NCBI RefSeq assembly: GCF_002835935.1
Contig: NZ_PJCF01000002.1
Span: 124,001 to 188,000, forward strand
DNA: 64,000 nt
Direction: 5' to 3'
Source: Paraglaciecola sp. MB-3u-78
Lineage (GTDB): Bacteria > Pseudomonadota > Gammaproteobacteria > Enterobacterales > Alteromonadaceae
This document shows, piece after piece, positions 49,500 to 58,055 of this stretch. The notes under the pieces are model-generated. The model was given only the letters and a program-made list of their open reading frames with translations, ran no database searches and had not been told where the DNA came from. The stretch's first letter is position 1. Each line of letters begins with the position of its first letter. Made by a program: the position numbers and the translations under genes.

Positions 49500-50438
49500 C
49501 TATACCTTGGGAACATAAGTTGAAAATCGATTCCTACCTAGTTGTTTAGCTGCATATAGCGCTTCATCTGCCTTGGCTAAAATATCATCAAAAGAGGTGT
49601 TTTTGGTACTAGATATTGTGTGGATACCAATACTGATCGTTACCATTTTAAATTCTGATAGCTTGTGTTTAATGGCCAAATTTTGCACCGATTTAAGCAT
49701 AATATTTGCAATGTATTCAACACCTTGCTGGTCCGTGTCGGGTAATAAACATAAAAACTCTTCACCGCCATAACGTATCGCCAGATCTATAGGCCGTTGT
49801 AAACTTTCCTTTATCACACCTGCAAGACTTTTAAGACATTCATCACCTGCTATATGGCCATAGGTGTCGTTATAACCTTTGAACCAGTCTACATCTAGCA
49901 TCATTATACTCAGGGTCTGTTTAGACCGATTGACATCAGAGATAAGCTTAGCCATTACATCTTCGAGTAGATGTCGATTATACAATCCAGTCAAGCCGTC
50001 AACAAATGACATTCTGCGTAACAAGTCAGTTTGTAACTTAAGAGTTAAGTGAGCTTTAATTCGATTACGAAGCGTTACACCGTTGACTGGTTTAGCCACA
50101 AAATCGACACACCCAGCTTCCCAACAGCGATTTTGGTCATCCTGATCATGCATGGAGGTGATAAAAATAATGGGTATATGTTGTGTTTGGCTGTTATTTT
50201 TTAAGGTTTTACAGGTTTCCAAACCAGAAATCCCATCCATCATAACATCAAGCAAAATAAGGTCGGGCGGCTGGGCATCACATGAAATCAAGGCGTCTTC
50301 ACCAGAGTGCACGATTTTAGTTTGATATAAACCGGACAACAGATCCTCAATCACTACCGCATTAATAGGATCATCTTCAACAATCAATATGACTGATTCA
50401 GTTAATGATATTTTTTGCTCGGTAATGTATTGGTTCAA
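49500..50438 (-). CDS. REC-GGDEF response regulator (diguanylate cyclase)
   Basis: The 312-residue protein has a receiver domain (VILIVEDDPINAVVIEDLL, phospho-acceptor Asp64 in LILLDVMMDG, Lys in VDFVAKPVNG) and a GGDEF domain with an active RYGGEEFLCLLP site and an inhibitory RxxD (RPID) five residues before it. This is the PleD/WspR-like layout: phosphorylation should stimulate cyclic di-GMP synthesis. It precedes the hybrid kinase on the same strand, so the kinase's Hpt may phosphorylate it. Confidence 0.93.
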   Translation of the reverse strand: MNQYITEQKISLTESVILIVEDDPINAVVIEDLLSGLYQTKIVHSGEDALISCDAQPPDLILLDVMMDGISGLETCKTLKNNSQTQHIPIIFITSMHDQDDQNRCWEAGCVDFVAKPVNGVTLRNRIKAHLTLKLQTDLLRRMSFVDGLTGLYNRHLLEDVMAKLISDVNRSKQTLSIMMLDVDWFKGYNDTYGHIAGDECLKSLAGVIKESLQRPIDLAIRYGGEEFLCLLPDTDQQGVEYIANIMLKSVQNLAIKHKLSEFKMVTISIGIHTISSTKNTSFDDILAKADEALYAAKQLGRNRFSTYVPKV

Positions 50439-50577
50439 AGTGTTCTCCCGTTATTCTGACAGTTAAACTGGCTACATTGTAAATATACTCTTTTATCACC
50501 ACACGTAGGATAAAACTTACAATAACTCTAAACGCTGCACGGTAAGGAAATTTAATAAGACACATATGTTAGTCATA

Positions 50578-50922
50578 TCAATCTATTTTGTTACGACCCA
50601 TATCAATAAACATTGCCAATACAACAATAATGCATGGCCACAATGAGGTATTAATAAAATCATGTAAGCTGTTGGACCAACGAAAATATCCTAGCGAATT
50701 ATAGTCATCATATAAATCCATTATCTTCATCCCCAGTGCTGCAATGAAAACCGGAAGCAGGCACTTAACAGTCATTTTTCCTTTTCCCGAAACTAAGACT
50801 GCGAAAATAAATATACTCATACCAATATGTATATGTATCGCATCTTTTGATAAACCGACAAGATCTACAATTTGAAGTTTTAAATTTTGAAAGGCTGATG
50901 TTTCAATTCCTAAACCTATACA
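50578..50922 (-). pseudogene. Small membrane protein lacking a clear start
   Basis: An ATG at 50820 gives 80 residues, but the open frame runs upstream to a stop at 50923-50925 with coding-like sequence (LVGLSKDAIHIHIG). That sequence fits the start of a membrane-protein family in which GLSKDxxHxHxG opens the first helix, and in which residues like LDLYDDY and SLHDFINT recur downstream. No ATG, GTG or TTG occurs in this upstream part, so either the true start is lost or a rare start is used. Three membrane helices are predicted in the full version. The function is unknown. Confidence 0.45.
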
Positions 50923-51734
50923 CTAAACATATGGGGATGTTTAGTGCCTTTTTGAATCGAGGACAGCGAGTTTACGTCAGGATCCGCAGTGGCTTAAATT
51001 ATTAGGCGCAAACATCAATATCTAATGTACACATTTTGCAGACAGTATCGAAATTTTCGATTTATGAGCCCAAATACCCCCAGCAACACCCAGTAATATT
51101 AAAGTAGTGTTTAATCTATGGGATTTAGCATAACTCACTGTCAACCCAATCATTGAGTCATTACCCAAAAATCTAAACTTTCTACTTCCATTCTTAATTT
51201 TCAAGCTATTTCCACACTATTTACGTCCATTATGCTCTCCTTTGCACTTAAAGTGTATAAGCCTAAAGTAGAATTAAAGACAAACAGCCGCTTCATACTT
51301 ACCTCGTGATCCCGGTAAGTTTTTTATTAACTTAGTCTTTTATAAAAGTAATGATATTTGAAATTTCATGATCAAACCAAGCCATGTATTTATCCAAACG
51401 TTTAAATTTGGATAAATTAATGGAATGCTAATGATGTTTTGGTGGGCGAAACCGATGATCTTGAGCTACTCTCGAATCATGTCTCGCCAAGTGAATGCCC
51501 CGCAAGATGGCGGTATACTTCAGTGCTTGCTTGTATTTAAAACCTGATCTATTGAGGGTTCTAAATCACTTACAAAATAAAGTTATAACTTCCCATACCT
51601 AAGTATCACCTCACAGATTTTTTAATCCATTTAAATGTTCTTTAATAAACCCACAAAACGCAGCAACGTTTCACCCAACACTTAAACTTAAACACTGAGT
51701 TTATCAACCGAGTTTATCAACCGAGGACTTAACC
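50923..51734. other. Long intergenic region
   Basis: About 800 bases contain no gene I can support. A hairpin CTTACC...GGTAAG with a T6 tail is at 51298-51325. A 60-codon minus-strand frame at 51022-51204 shows no family resemblance and no good start site. Confidence 0.35.
51298..51325 (+). terminator. Possible terminator hairpin
   Basis: CTTACC and GGTAAG pair with a ten-base loop and are followed by TTTTTT on the plus strand. No plus-strand gene is seen just upstream, so it may be the relic of a lost gene or a leader structure of the DUF3718 gene. Confidence 0.4.
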
Positions 51735-52131
51735 ATGTTGAAAATAGTTAAAACGTCTATCGCTATCGCTACTATCTCTTTATTAACAGCGGGGGAATGC
51801 CCAAGCTGACGTCAGCGAAGCACTCCAAAATATTTATAATATCGTTAAAGCAGATGACAAAGGCGAACTACGTAAAAAAATGAAACGTGTTCAGTCCGAT
51901 TTTAGACTTAAGCTTAAAGATTACTACACAGGTGTTTCTTGTGGTGGTAACAGCCTTATTCGCACGGCTATGCTCAACAACGCTGTTGAAACAAGTACCT
52001 TAATGGTTAAGAAAATGCCTAAAGGTGACTTAAGCTCACCTTAGTCAGACGGAAAAACAGTATTAGTTTGTGCTTCTGAAAATGGTTTAGATACTTCACC
52101 TATCGTTGCTGCAATTAACGACAGAATATAA
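51735..52131 (+). pseudogene. DUF3718 family secreted protein, doubly broken
   Basis: An ATG at 51735 with a GAGGA site opens a signal peptide (MLKIVKTSIAIATISLLTAG). A G5 run near 51790 shifts the frame; with one G removed it continues NAQADVSEALQNIYNIVKAD, GVSCGGNSLIRTAMLNNAVE and KKMPKGDLSSP, characteristic of DUF3718 proteins. A TAG at 52042-52044 then stands where relatives have Glu (SPESDGKT), and the frame runs on to 52131. Two independent lesions mean a true pseudogene rather than one sequencing slip. Intact, it would be an exported protein of about 131 residues of unknown function. The IS66 element lies 77 bases downstream. Confidence 0.78.
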
Positions 52132-52140
52132 ATTTTATAG

Positions 52141-52161
52141 CTACGAGCTACGAGCTACGCA
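52141..52161. repeat. Short tandem repeat of a 7-mer
   Basis: CTACGAG occurs twice in a row and begins a third time (CTACG). Related ACGAGCTTCAAGCTC sequence lies at 62149-62165, next to the interspersed repeat there. Confidence 0.4.
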
Positions 52162-52207
52162 AGAATTGTTCTTGAACGAACTGAAAGTTCAACATGGAAG
52201 GTAAGTG

Positions 52208-53752
52208 GTAACTACTCAGCGGGTATAAAGATATTAGGCAGCATGCCATTTAATAATAACGTTAATGCCGTGGACCCACTGATCCCTTGTTTTTTGCAGC
52301 TCGACAGATAGCTACGTAATCCAAAAAACATTTTGGCTCCGTTAGCACTTCTAAAACATCCCGATATCTTTTGTTGAACCTTTGCCATCCTCAAATCATT
52401 TTCGCCCTGATTATTAGTGAATGGCACTGCCTCATCCGTCATGAATCTAAGTACATCGCTTTCATAGTTTTGTAATCGCTCAAGTAGGTTACGTGATTGA
52501 GTTCTTTTAGGCCGTCCTCGCTTACCTTTCACTGGTATCGGCGCAGGACTTTCTTTTTCTCCTGCCTTTAAAATCGCTTGATAGTGACGTCGCAAGGTGT
52601 CTTGTCTTTCAACACTGAGTAACCCGCCAGCCTTATCTACCTCTTGATTGAGCTTAACTAAAAACACCCGTATTTCCTCAGCCCAAGCTTGATTATCTTG
52701 CTCATACGCTCGAGTTAATTCTCGCAGGTGATGCGCATTGCATAATGAATGTAGGCACTCATAACGATAATAAGGTTTCCAATGGTCATGGCACATCACA
52801 CCGTTGAACTGGGGTAATATGTCAATCTCATCCATGGCATCATGGCCTCGTTTTTCATGGGCTGATAAATACGTCCAATCCAGAGACGAAGCGTTATGTA
52901 GCCATTGTCTTTTTCCGTTGATATTGATGCCAGTTTCATCGGTATGTAATGTCTTTTCTTTTCTCAAGTTCGCTTTGATAATATCTAATGCTTGCGTCTC
53001 TTCCAGTTTGGTAAAAGCGGTATTGATAAAGTTGAAAAGACTGCCGCTGCTCAAAGGTATATTAAGCTGGTCAGTGAAATACTCACGAATGCGCTCATAA
53101 GGCAGTAATTGATATTGGGACAGGTAAACCGCATGAGCTTTTAACCCAATACCATATTGAATACGGCTATTAACGTCTTGGGGAAATGGGGCAACGAAGC
53201 GTTGACCTAACTCATTCTCAAGTATTTGTGCGCGATATTCAGTGACGACACGCTTAAACTCAATATCGACCACTTGCCGCACCTCTTCACCCATATCAGT
53301 ATAGTTACCGGGCGGTAAAAGTGTGCTATCAACGATTAATTTATGTGTGATGTCAGGGTTGTCATCAAGTGGTAGCGTTGTGCCTTTATGCCCCTTTTGT
53401 CCACCTGATTTTTTAGTACTGTTGCCTTTTGAATTTTTCTTTCTATTTTGATCGGACGAGGGCGGTATACTGCTGTTATTACTGTTAAGCCCAAGCCGTT
53501 GACAGAGTAACGTGACAATAAGAAGCAATAAATCCATAGCAGTACGCATTGAAGGTGACAATGTATTGTCCGCTTCAATTTGTGCTTTAATGTTATTGAT
53601 ATTCGACTCAATATCAATGCCGCTTACTTTCATTTAGCCACGTAATTATCGAAATAAAACAGTATAATAACGCTTAGAAATGATCAAGCAAGTCGATCAT
53701 TTTTTAATTTTTGATCGTTAAAAATAAACTAGATTATGTGCTGAGTAGTTAC
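52208..53752. mobile_element. IS66-family element, 1545 bp
   Basis: The ends are inverted copies of GTAACTACTCAGC, and an exact 8-base target duplication, GGTAAGTG, flanks the element at 52200-52207 and 53753-53760. The GTAA end and 8-base duplication are typical of IS66. It carries only the tnpC-type gene without tnpA and tnpB, as in the ISBst12-like subgroup. The intact duplication argues for recent insertion. Confidence 0.93.
52212..53633 (-). CDS. IS66-family transposase TnpC
   Basis: The 473-residue protein has the N-terminal leucine-rich helix and Ser/Lys-rich linker (SSIPPSSDQNRKKNSKG, KKSGGQKGHKGTTL), then the zinc-binding-like region and a DDE core with LHTDETGININGKRQWLH for the first Asp, CHDHWKPYYRY for the second, and FTNNQGENDLRMAKVQQKIS for the Glu. 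It ends in the IS66 C-terminal region (FFGLRSYLSSCKKQG). The stop codon lies inside the terminal inverted repeat. All key motifs are intact. Confidence 0.93.
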   Translation of the reverse strand: MKVSGIDIESNINNIKAQIEADNTLSPSMRTAMDLLLLIVTLLCQRLGLNSNNSSIPPSSDQNRKKNSKGNSTKKSGGQKGHKGTTLPLDDNPDITHKLIVDSTLLPPGNYTDMGEEVRQVVDIEFKRVVTEYRAQILENELGQRFVAPFPQDVNSRIQYGIGLKAHAVYLSQYQLLPYERIREYFTDQLNIPLSSGSLFNFINTAFTKLEETQALDIIKANLRKEKTLHTDETGININGKRQWLHNASSLDWTYLSAHEKRGHDAMDEIDILPQFNGVMCHDHWKPYYRYECLHSLCNAHHLRELTRAYEQDNQAWAEEIRVFLVKLNQEVDKAGGLLSVERQDTLRRHYQAILKAGEKESPAPIPVKGKRGRPKRTQSRNLLERLQNYESDVLRFMTDEAVPFTNNQGENDLRMAKVQQKISGCFRSANGAKMFFGLRSYLSSCKKQGISGSTALTLLLNGMLPNIFIPAE

Positions 53753-53792
53753 GGTAAGTGTAAGTAGCTTATCCTGCTTACCATTTTAAAAT

Positions 53793-53817
53793 GGCCTCTT
53801 TTGAGGCCGTTTTTTTA
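53793..53817 (+). terminator. Terminator, probably of the DUF3718 gene
   Basis: GGCCTC-TTTT-GAGGCC is followed by GTTTTTTT on the plus strand. The only plus-strand gene upstream is the DUF3718 pseudogene, so the IS66 element now lies between that gene and its likely terminator. Confidence 0.75.
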
Positions 53818-53839
53818 TGCGTGAAGCTAAAAGAAAATT

Positions 53840-53917
53840 AACTACAGAGAAAAAAGACTTACTTCTTAACAATCTATTCCTCTTTGCAGCGCAGCGCTCT
53901 GTACCTTCTGTGGTTTA
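53840..53917. repeat. Interspersed repeat, copy A
   Basis: The sequence contains AAAGACTTACTTCTTAAC, a spacer and CTTCTGTGGTTTAAACGC, and matches the copy at 62192-62275 in the same orientation with moderate divergence. The outer parts (ACTACAGAGAAA and CTCTGT...TCTGTGGT) are inverted, so it can fold. Such ACCACAGAG elements are common between genes in Shewanella and Alteromonas. It abuts the stop codon of the hydrolase gene. Confidence 0.6.
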
Positions 53918-54841
53918 AACGCTTTTAGTCGTTTTAAGGAATTCATCTATTTCCTGATTCACTTCATTTGGCAACTCATGTTGCAACCAATGGCTAGCAT
54001 CAGGAAAACGTTTAATCCGTACGTCAGGCACATATTTCTCTACCCCATCAATATTCTCTTTAACAAAAGCTTGGTCTTGTTCGCCCCATAATATTAATGT
54101 GGGGCAAGTGATGCGGATGTTAGGGATTTTCATTTGTGTGGCTGCAACTATAGGTCCATTGCCAGCAGCTACTACTTTCTCAGAGGGCGCTAATTGAGGC
54201 ATAGCTCGATAATATTGCAGCATGCCATTGACCGCACACGGCTGAGCCCAAGCGTCCTCATAAGCCTTGCGTTGTGTCTCATTCAATGTGCCTTCGCGCA
54301 TTCCAATGAATATTTTGTCTTTTAGGTATTGATAATTGTTATCTGATAATTTTTCAACACCATTAGGAGCGATTAACTCATGGATATATTTACTTTTTTG
54401 CCGTTGCTGTGCATTGTGGATCATTTCCCGAGTAAATGTGCTGGGGTGAGCAGCATTGAGTATGACCAATCTATCGATAAGTTGCGGGAAAAACGCAGCA
54501 ATCGGCCATGCGATAACACCGCCCCAGTCATGGGCCACTAAGATTATCTTTTCTTGTGGTGCCACATCTTGGATAAACTTAGCGATAAACTGAATAAGCT
54601 TGGGTACTTCATAAAAAGATTGTTCCTCAGGCTTGTCACTTAAATTATAACCGGGTAAGTCAGGAGCAATCACCCGATAGTCTTTAGCAAAATAATCAAG
54701 TTGTGCGTGCCATGTGCCCCAGTATTCTGGAAAACCATGTAAAAAAACAATGGTCTGGCGTGGTGAATTTGTATCACTAAATTCCCCAGCTTCAACATAA
54801 TGTATATTTACGTTTTCAATGTCGATTGTGTGATGTTTCAT
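53915..54841 (-). CDS. Alpha/beta hydrolase (epoxide-hydrolase-like)
   Basis: The 308-residue protein has the oxyanion motif FLHGFPEYWGTW, the nucleophile loop VAHDWGGVIAW with Asp in place of Ser, the acid in LWGEQDQAF and the His in DASHWLQHELP. The Asp nucleophile and HGFPE motif fit epoxide hydrolases and related enzymes rather than esterases. I start at the ATG at 54841, with AGGTG nine bases before; a GTG four codons earlier is possible. It lies downstream of the beta-oxidation genes, beyond a terminator. Confidence 0.82.
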   Translation of the reverse strand: MKHHTIDIENVNIHYVEAGEFSDTNSPRQTIVFLHGFPEYWGTWHAQLDYFAKDYRVIAPDLPGYNLSDKPEEQSFYEVPKLIQFIAKFIQDVAPQEKIILVAHDWGGVIAWPIAAFFPQLIDRLVILNAAHPSTFTREMIHNAQQRQKSKYIHELIAPNGVEKLSDNNYQYLKDKIFIGMREGTLNETQRKAYEDAWAQPCAVNGMLQYYRAMPQLAPSEKVVAAGNGPIVAATQMKIPNIRITCPTLILWGEQDQAFVKENIDGVEKYVPDVRIKRFPDASHWLQHELPNEVNQEIDEFLKTTKSV

Positions 54842-54886
54842 GACTCGATTCACCTATCAAATTCAATTCGTTTAATTCAAAAAAAA

Positions 54887-54909
54887 GCGGACATTTTTAT
54901 ATGTCCGCC
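54887..54909 (-). terminator. Terminator of the acyl-CoA dehydrogenase gene
   Basis: GCGGACAT and ATGTCCGC form an eight-base-pair stem with a short AT loop. On the minus strand it is followed by a run of eight T. It lies 45 bases after the dehydrogenase stop and separates the beta-oxidation genes from the hydrolase. Confidence 0.88.
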
Positions 54910-54953
54910 TTTTGTATTTCCCAGCCTAGCTTCTTATTATTTTTAACTAAAGC

Positions 54954-56753
54954 TTAAACTATGTTGAACTGCTCTTCTTCCATATTCATTAAGTTGTCAG
55001 CACCAGATTCCATTGCAGAAACTAAAGAACGGGTGCGAGTTAATAAACGGTCAAAATAAAACTTAGCAGTGTGTAACTTCGCTTGATAAAATTCTGGATC
55101 ACTGGTGCCTTCATCAAGTTTTTGCTGGGCTACCACAGCCATTTGCAGCCAAAAATAGCCAACAACTACATATCCTGAATACATCAAATAATCAACAGAC
55201 GCAGCGCCTAATTCAGCAGGATTCTTGGCCGCTCGATGCATAATATCTTCAGTAATTTGATGCCATTCATCGACATGTGTATCGATACTGTTCGACCAAG
55301 CATTAAACTGACTCTTATCACGAATGCTTTTACAGTATTCTTTCACTTCGTTAGTGAATACTGTAAGCAACTTTCCGTTTGAACCAACCACTTTTCTGGC
55401 TAATAAATCAATCGCCTGAATACCTGTTGTGCCTTCGTACATAGTACAAATACGGGTATCTCGGGCGAGTTGTTCCATGCCCCACTCTTTTATAAATCCG
55501 TGTCCACCAAAGACCTGCATACCATAACTAGTCGTTTCTTGGGCTGTTTCTGTTAAGAATGCCTTAACAATAGGCGTTAATAAGGCAAGCTTCGATTCTG
55601 CGAGTTGTTTAACACCCTCATCTTGGTTGGCCTGTGAAATATCCACTAATTTCATAGCATACACGGCTAATGCCCTATTACCTTCTGCGAAAGCTTTTTG
55701 AGTCAACAACATACGGCGTACATCAGGATGGTTAATAATCGGATCAGCTGGACCGTCAGGGTTTTTAACGCCTGTCATGGCTCTGAACTGCAAACGGTCT
55801 TTAGCATAGGCTAAAGCACCTTGGAACGCGGCTTCAGATGCGGACAAACCTTCTAAACCTGTACCGATTCGTGCAGTATTCATAAAAGTGAACATGCAAT
55901 TAAGACCACGGTTTTCAGTACCTACTAGATAGCCCTTAGCATCATCAAAATTGATCACACAAGTGGCCGAGCCTTTGATCCCCATTTTGTGTTCAATAGA
56001 GCCACAAGTCACACCGTTTCTGTCTAACTTTTCGCCTTCAGGGCCAGCATCAAATTTAGGTACAACAAACAATGAAATACCTTTAGTGCCACTTGGTGCA
56101 TCTGGCAAACGAGCAATCACGATATGTACGATATTGTCTGACATATCATGCTCACCTGCCGAGATGAAAATTTTGGTACCGGTTAAGCTGTAGCTACCAT
56201 CATCATTCTTCACAGCTTTACATTTGAGCATCCCTAAATCAGAGCCACAATGAGATTCAGTCAAACACATGGTGCCGGTCCAATGACCATCAATAAGGTT
56301 ATTCAAAAACATTTTTTGTTGTTCAGCAGTACCATGTTCTTTTAAGGTTTCAATACAGCCTTGGCTGAGCCCAGGGTACATGGCCCAAGAATGATTCGCC
56401 GAAGAAAACCATTCCGACATCACACTGCCTAAAGAATAAGGTAAGTTCTGCCCACCCAGCTCTTCTGGGTGAGTCATACCTGTCCAGCCGCCATCAACAT
56501 ATTGTTTGTAAGCTTCTTTAAAACCTGCAGGAGTAGTGACTTCACCGTCTTCCCATTTACAGCCTTCTTCATCACCGTTGGCGTTAATTGGCGCTAACAC
56601 ATTTTCGGCGAATTTTGCGGCTTCTGAAAAAATGGCTTCAACCATATCAGGCGTAGCATCTGTAAATCCCAAATCAGCATAATGTTTTTCAAAGCCTAAT
56701 AATTCGTTCATCACGAATAAGGCTTCTTTTTGTGGGGCTTTAAAATATTGCAT
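54954..56753 (-). CDS. Acyl-CoA dehydrogenase (long form)
   Basis: The 599-residue protein has an N-terminal extension, the FAD-binding core (TGTMCLTESHCGSDLGMLKC, GTKIFISAGEHDMSDNIVHI) and a C-terminal extra domain typical of the ~600-residue dehydrogenases related to FadE5. The catalytic Glu is probably Glu440 in CTMYEGTTGIQAIDLL. It carries out the first step of beta-oxidation, forming trans-2-enoyl-CoA with electrons passed to ETF. It follows the thiolase on the same strand. Confidence 0.92.
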   Translation of the reverse strand: MQYFKAPQKEALFVMNELLGFEKHYADLGFTDATPDMVEAIFSEAAKFAENVLAPINANGDEEGCKWEDGEVTTPAGFKEAYKQYVDGGWTGMTHPEELGGQNLPYSLGSVMSEWFSSANHSWAMYPGLSQGCIETLKEHGTAEQQKMFLNNLIDGHWTGTMCLTESHCGSDLGMLKCKAVKNDDGSYSLTGTKIFISAGEHDMSDNIVHIVIARLPDAPSGTKGISLFVVPKFDAGPEGEKLDRNGVTCGSIEHKMGIKGSATCVINFDDAKGYLVGTENRGLNCMFTFMNTARIGTGLEGLSASEAAFQGALAYAKDRLQFRAMTGVKNPDGPADPIINHPDVRRMLLTQKAFAEGNRALAVYAMKLVDISQANQDEGVKQLAESKLALLTPIVKAFLTETAQETTSYGMQVFGGHGFIKEWGMEQLARDTRICTMYEGTTGIQAIDLLARKVVGSNGKLLTVFTNEVKEYCKSIRDKSQFNAWSNSIDTHVDEWHQITEDIMHRAAKNPAELGAASVDYLMYSGYVVVGYFWLQMAVVAQQKLDEGTSDPEFYQAKLHTAKFYFDRLLTRTRSLVSAMESGADNLMNMEEEQFNIV

Positions 56754-56819
56754 AACTTACCTCTTAAACTTTTACGTATCTTTTGTCTTTAGCTTCTTTG
56801 CGTACGAAGCCAATCTACA

Positions 56820-58001
56820 TTAATAAACTTCAAATAAACCTGCAGCACCCATACCGCCACCAATACACATAGTACACACAACATATTTAGCACCACGACG
56901 TTTACCTTCAATCAAGGCGTGACCAACCATACGTGCGCCACTCATTCCGTAAGGGTGACCTACAGAAATAGCCCCACCATTGACGTTTAGAATGTTGTCA
57001 TCAATGCCTAACTTGTCGCGGCAATATAATACTTGCACAGCGAAGGCTTCGTTCAATTCCCACAAACCAATATCGTTCATGGTTAGACCATGGCGTTTAA
57101 GCAATTTTGGAATAGCGAAAACGGGGCCAATACCCATTTCATCTGGTTCACAGCCTGCAACAGCAATACCACGATACGCACCTAATGGTGTTAAATTTTG
57201 TTGTTCGGCTAGTTTATCACTCATGATGACACACGCAGATGCACCGTCAGACAACTGGCTTGCATTACCTGCAGTGATAACTCCACCTTCGATAACAGGC
57301 TTTAAATTTTGTAAACCTTCTAATGTGGTTTCTGCGCGGTTACCTTCATCTTTAGTTAAAGTCACTTCTTGAAAGCTTTCGACTTTGGTTTCGCGATCAA
57401 TGATCACTTTAGTCGCAGTTACTGGCACAATTTCATCATCAAACTTGCCAGCAGCTTGTGCAGCAGCAGTACGCATTTGGCTACGATAAGCATATTCATC
57501 TTGCGCATCACGATTAATACCGTAACGAGCAGCCACCACTTCAGCGGTTTGCAACATAGGCATATAAATATTTTTGTGCATTTTAGCCAAGGCTGGATCA
57601 ACGATACGGTGAGTATTCATTGCTTTGTTTTGCACTAAACTAACGGAATCAAGACCACCAGCAACCATTATGGGTACATTGTCGGTAATAATATGTTTTG
57701 CTGCCGTAGCAATAGCATACATACCTGAGCTACATTGACGGTCAAGGGTCATGCCTGATACAGAAGTGGGTAAACCAGCCGCCAGCCCAGCCAAACGGGC
57801 AATGTTCATGCTGCCACTACCTTGGGTTAAGGCGCTGCCCATGATTACATCATCTATACTAGCTGGATCAACACCAGATTTTTTTACCGCTTCACGGATA
57901 GCATGGCCACCTAAACTTGGCATTTCAAGATTATTAAATGCGCCTTTATAAGCACGGCCGATAGGTGTTCTTGCGGTTGATACTATGACTGCTTCTTTCA
58001 T
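56820..58001 (-). CDS. Acetyl-CoA C-acyltransferase (thiolase)
   Basis: The 393-residue protein shows the thiolase signatures: Cys90 in [29 protein letters not shown], His in [18 protein letters not shown] and the second Cys in [15 protein letters not shown]. It cleaves 3-ketoacyl-CoA in the last step of beta-oxidation or works as an acetoacetyl-CoA thiolase; length and motifs do not decide. It lies between the FadB-like and dehydrogenase genes. Confidence 0.93.
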   Translation of the reverse strand: MKEAVIVSTARTPIGRAYKGAFNNLEMPSLGGHAIREAVKKSGVDPASIDDVIMGSALTQGSGSMNIARLAGLAAGLPTSVSGMTLDRQCSSGMYAIATAAKHIITDNVPIMVAGGLDSVSLVQNKAMNTHRIVDPALAKMHKNIYMPMLQTAEVVAARYGINRDAQDEYAYRSQMRTAAAQAAGKFDDEIVPVTATKVIIDRETKVESFQEVTLTKDEGNRAETTLEGLQNLKPVIEGGVITAGNASQLSDGASACVIMSDKLAEQQNLTPLGAYRGIAVAGCEPDEMGIGPVFAIPKLLKRHGLTMNDIGLWELNEAFAVQVLYCRDKLGIDDNILNVNGGAISVGHPYGMSGARMVGHALIEGKRRGAKYVVCTMCIGGGMGAAGLFEVY

Positions 58002-58055
58002 AATGTTCTCTTTAAAATATGTTTAATTTGTTTGTAATAAGGTAAGCGCTGACGA

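Noticed and set aside
51022-51204. 60-codon minus-strand frame
   Set aside because: No ribosome-binding site of note, no recognisable motif; one weak hydrophobic patch is not enough to support a gene.
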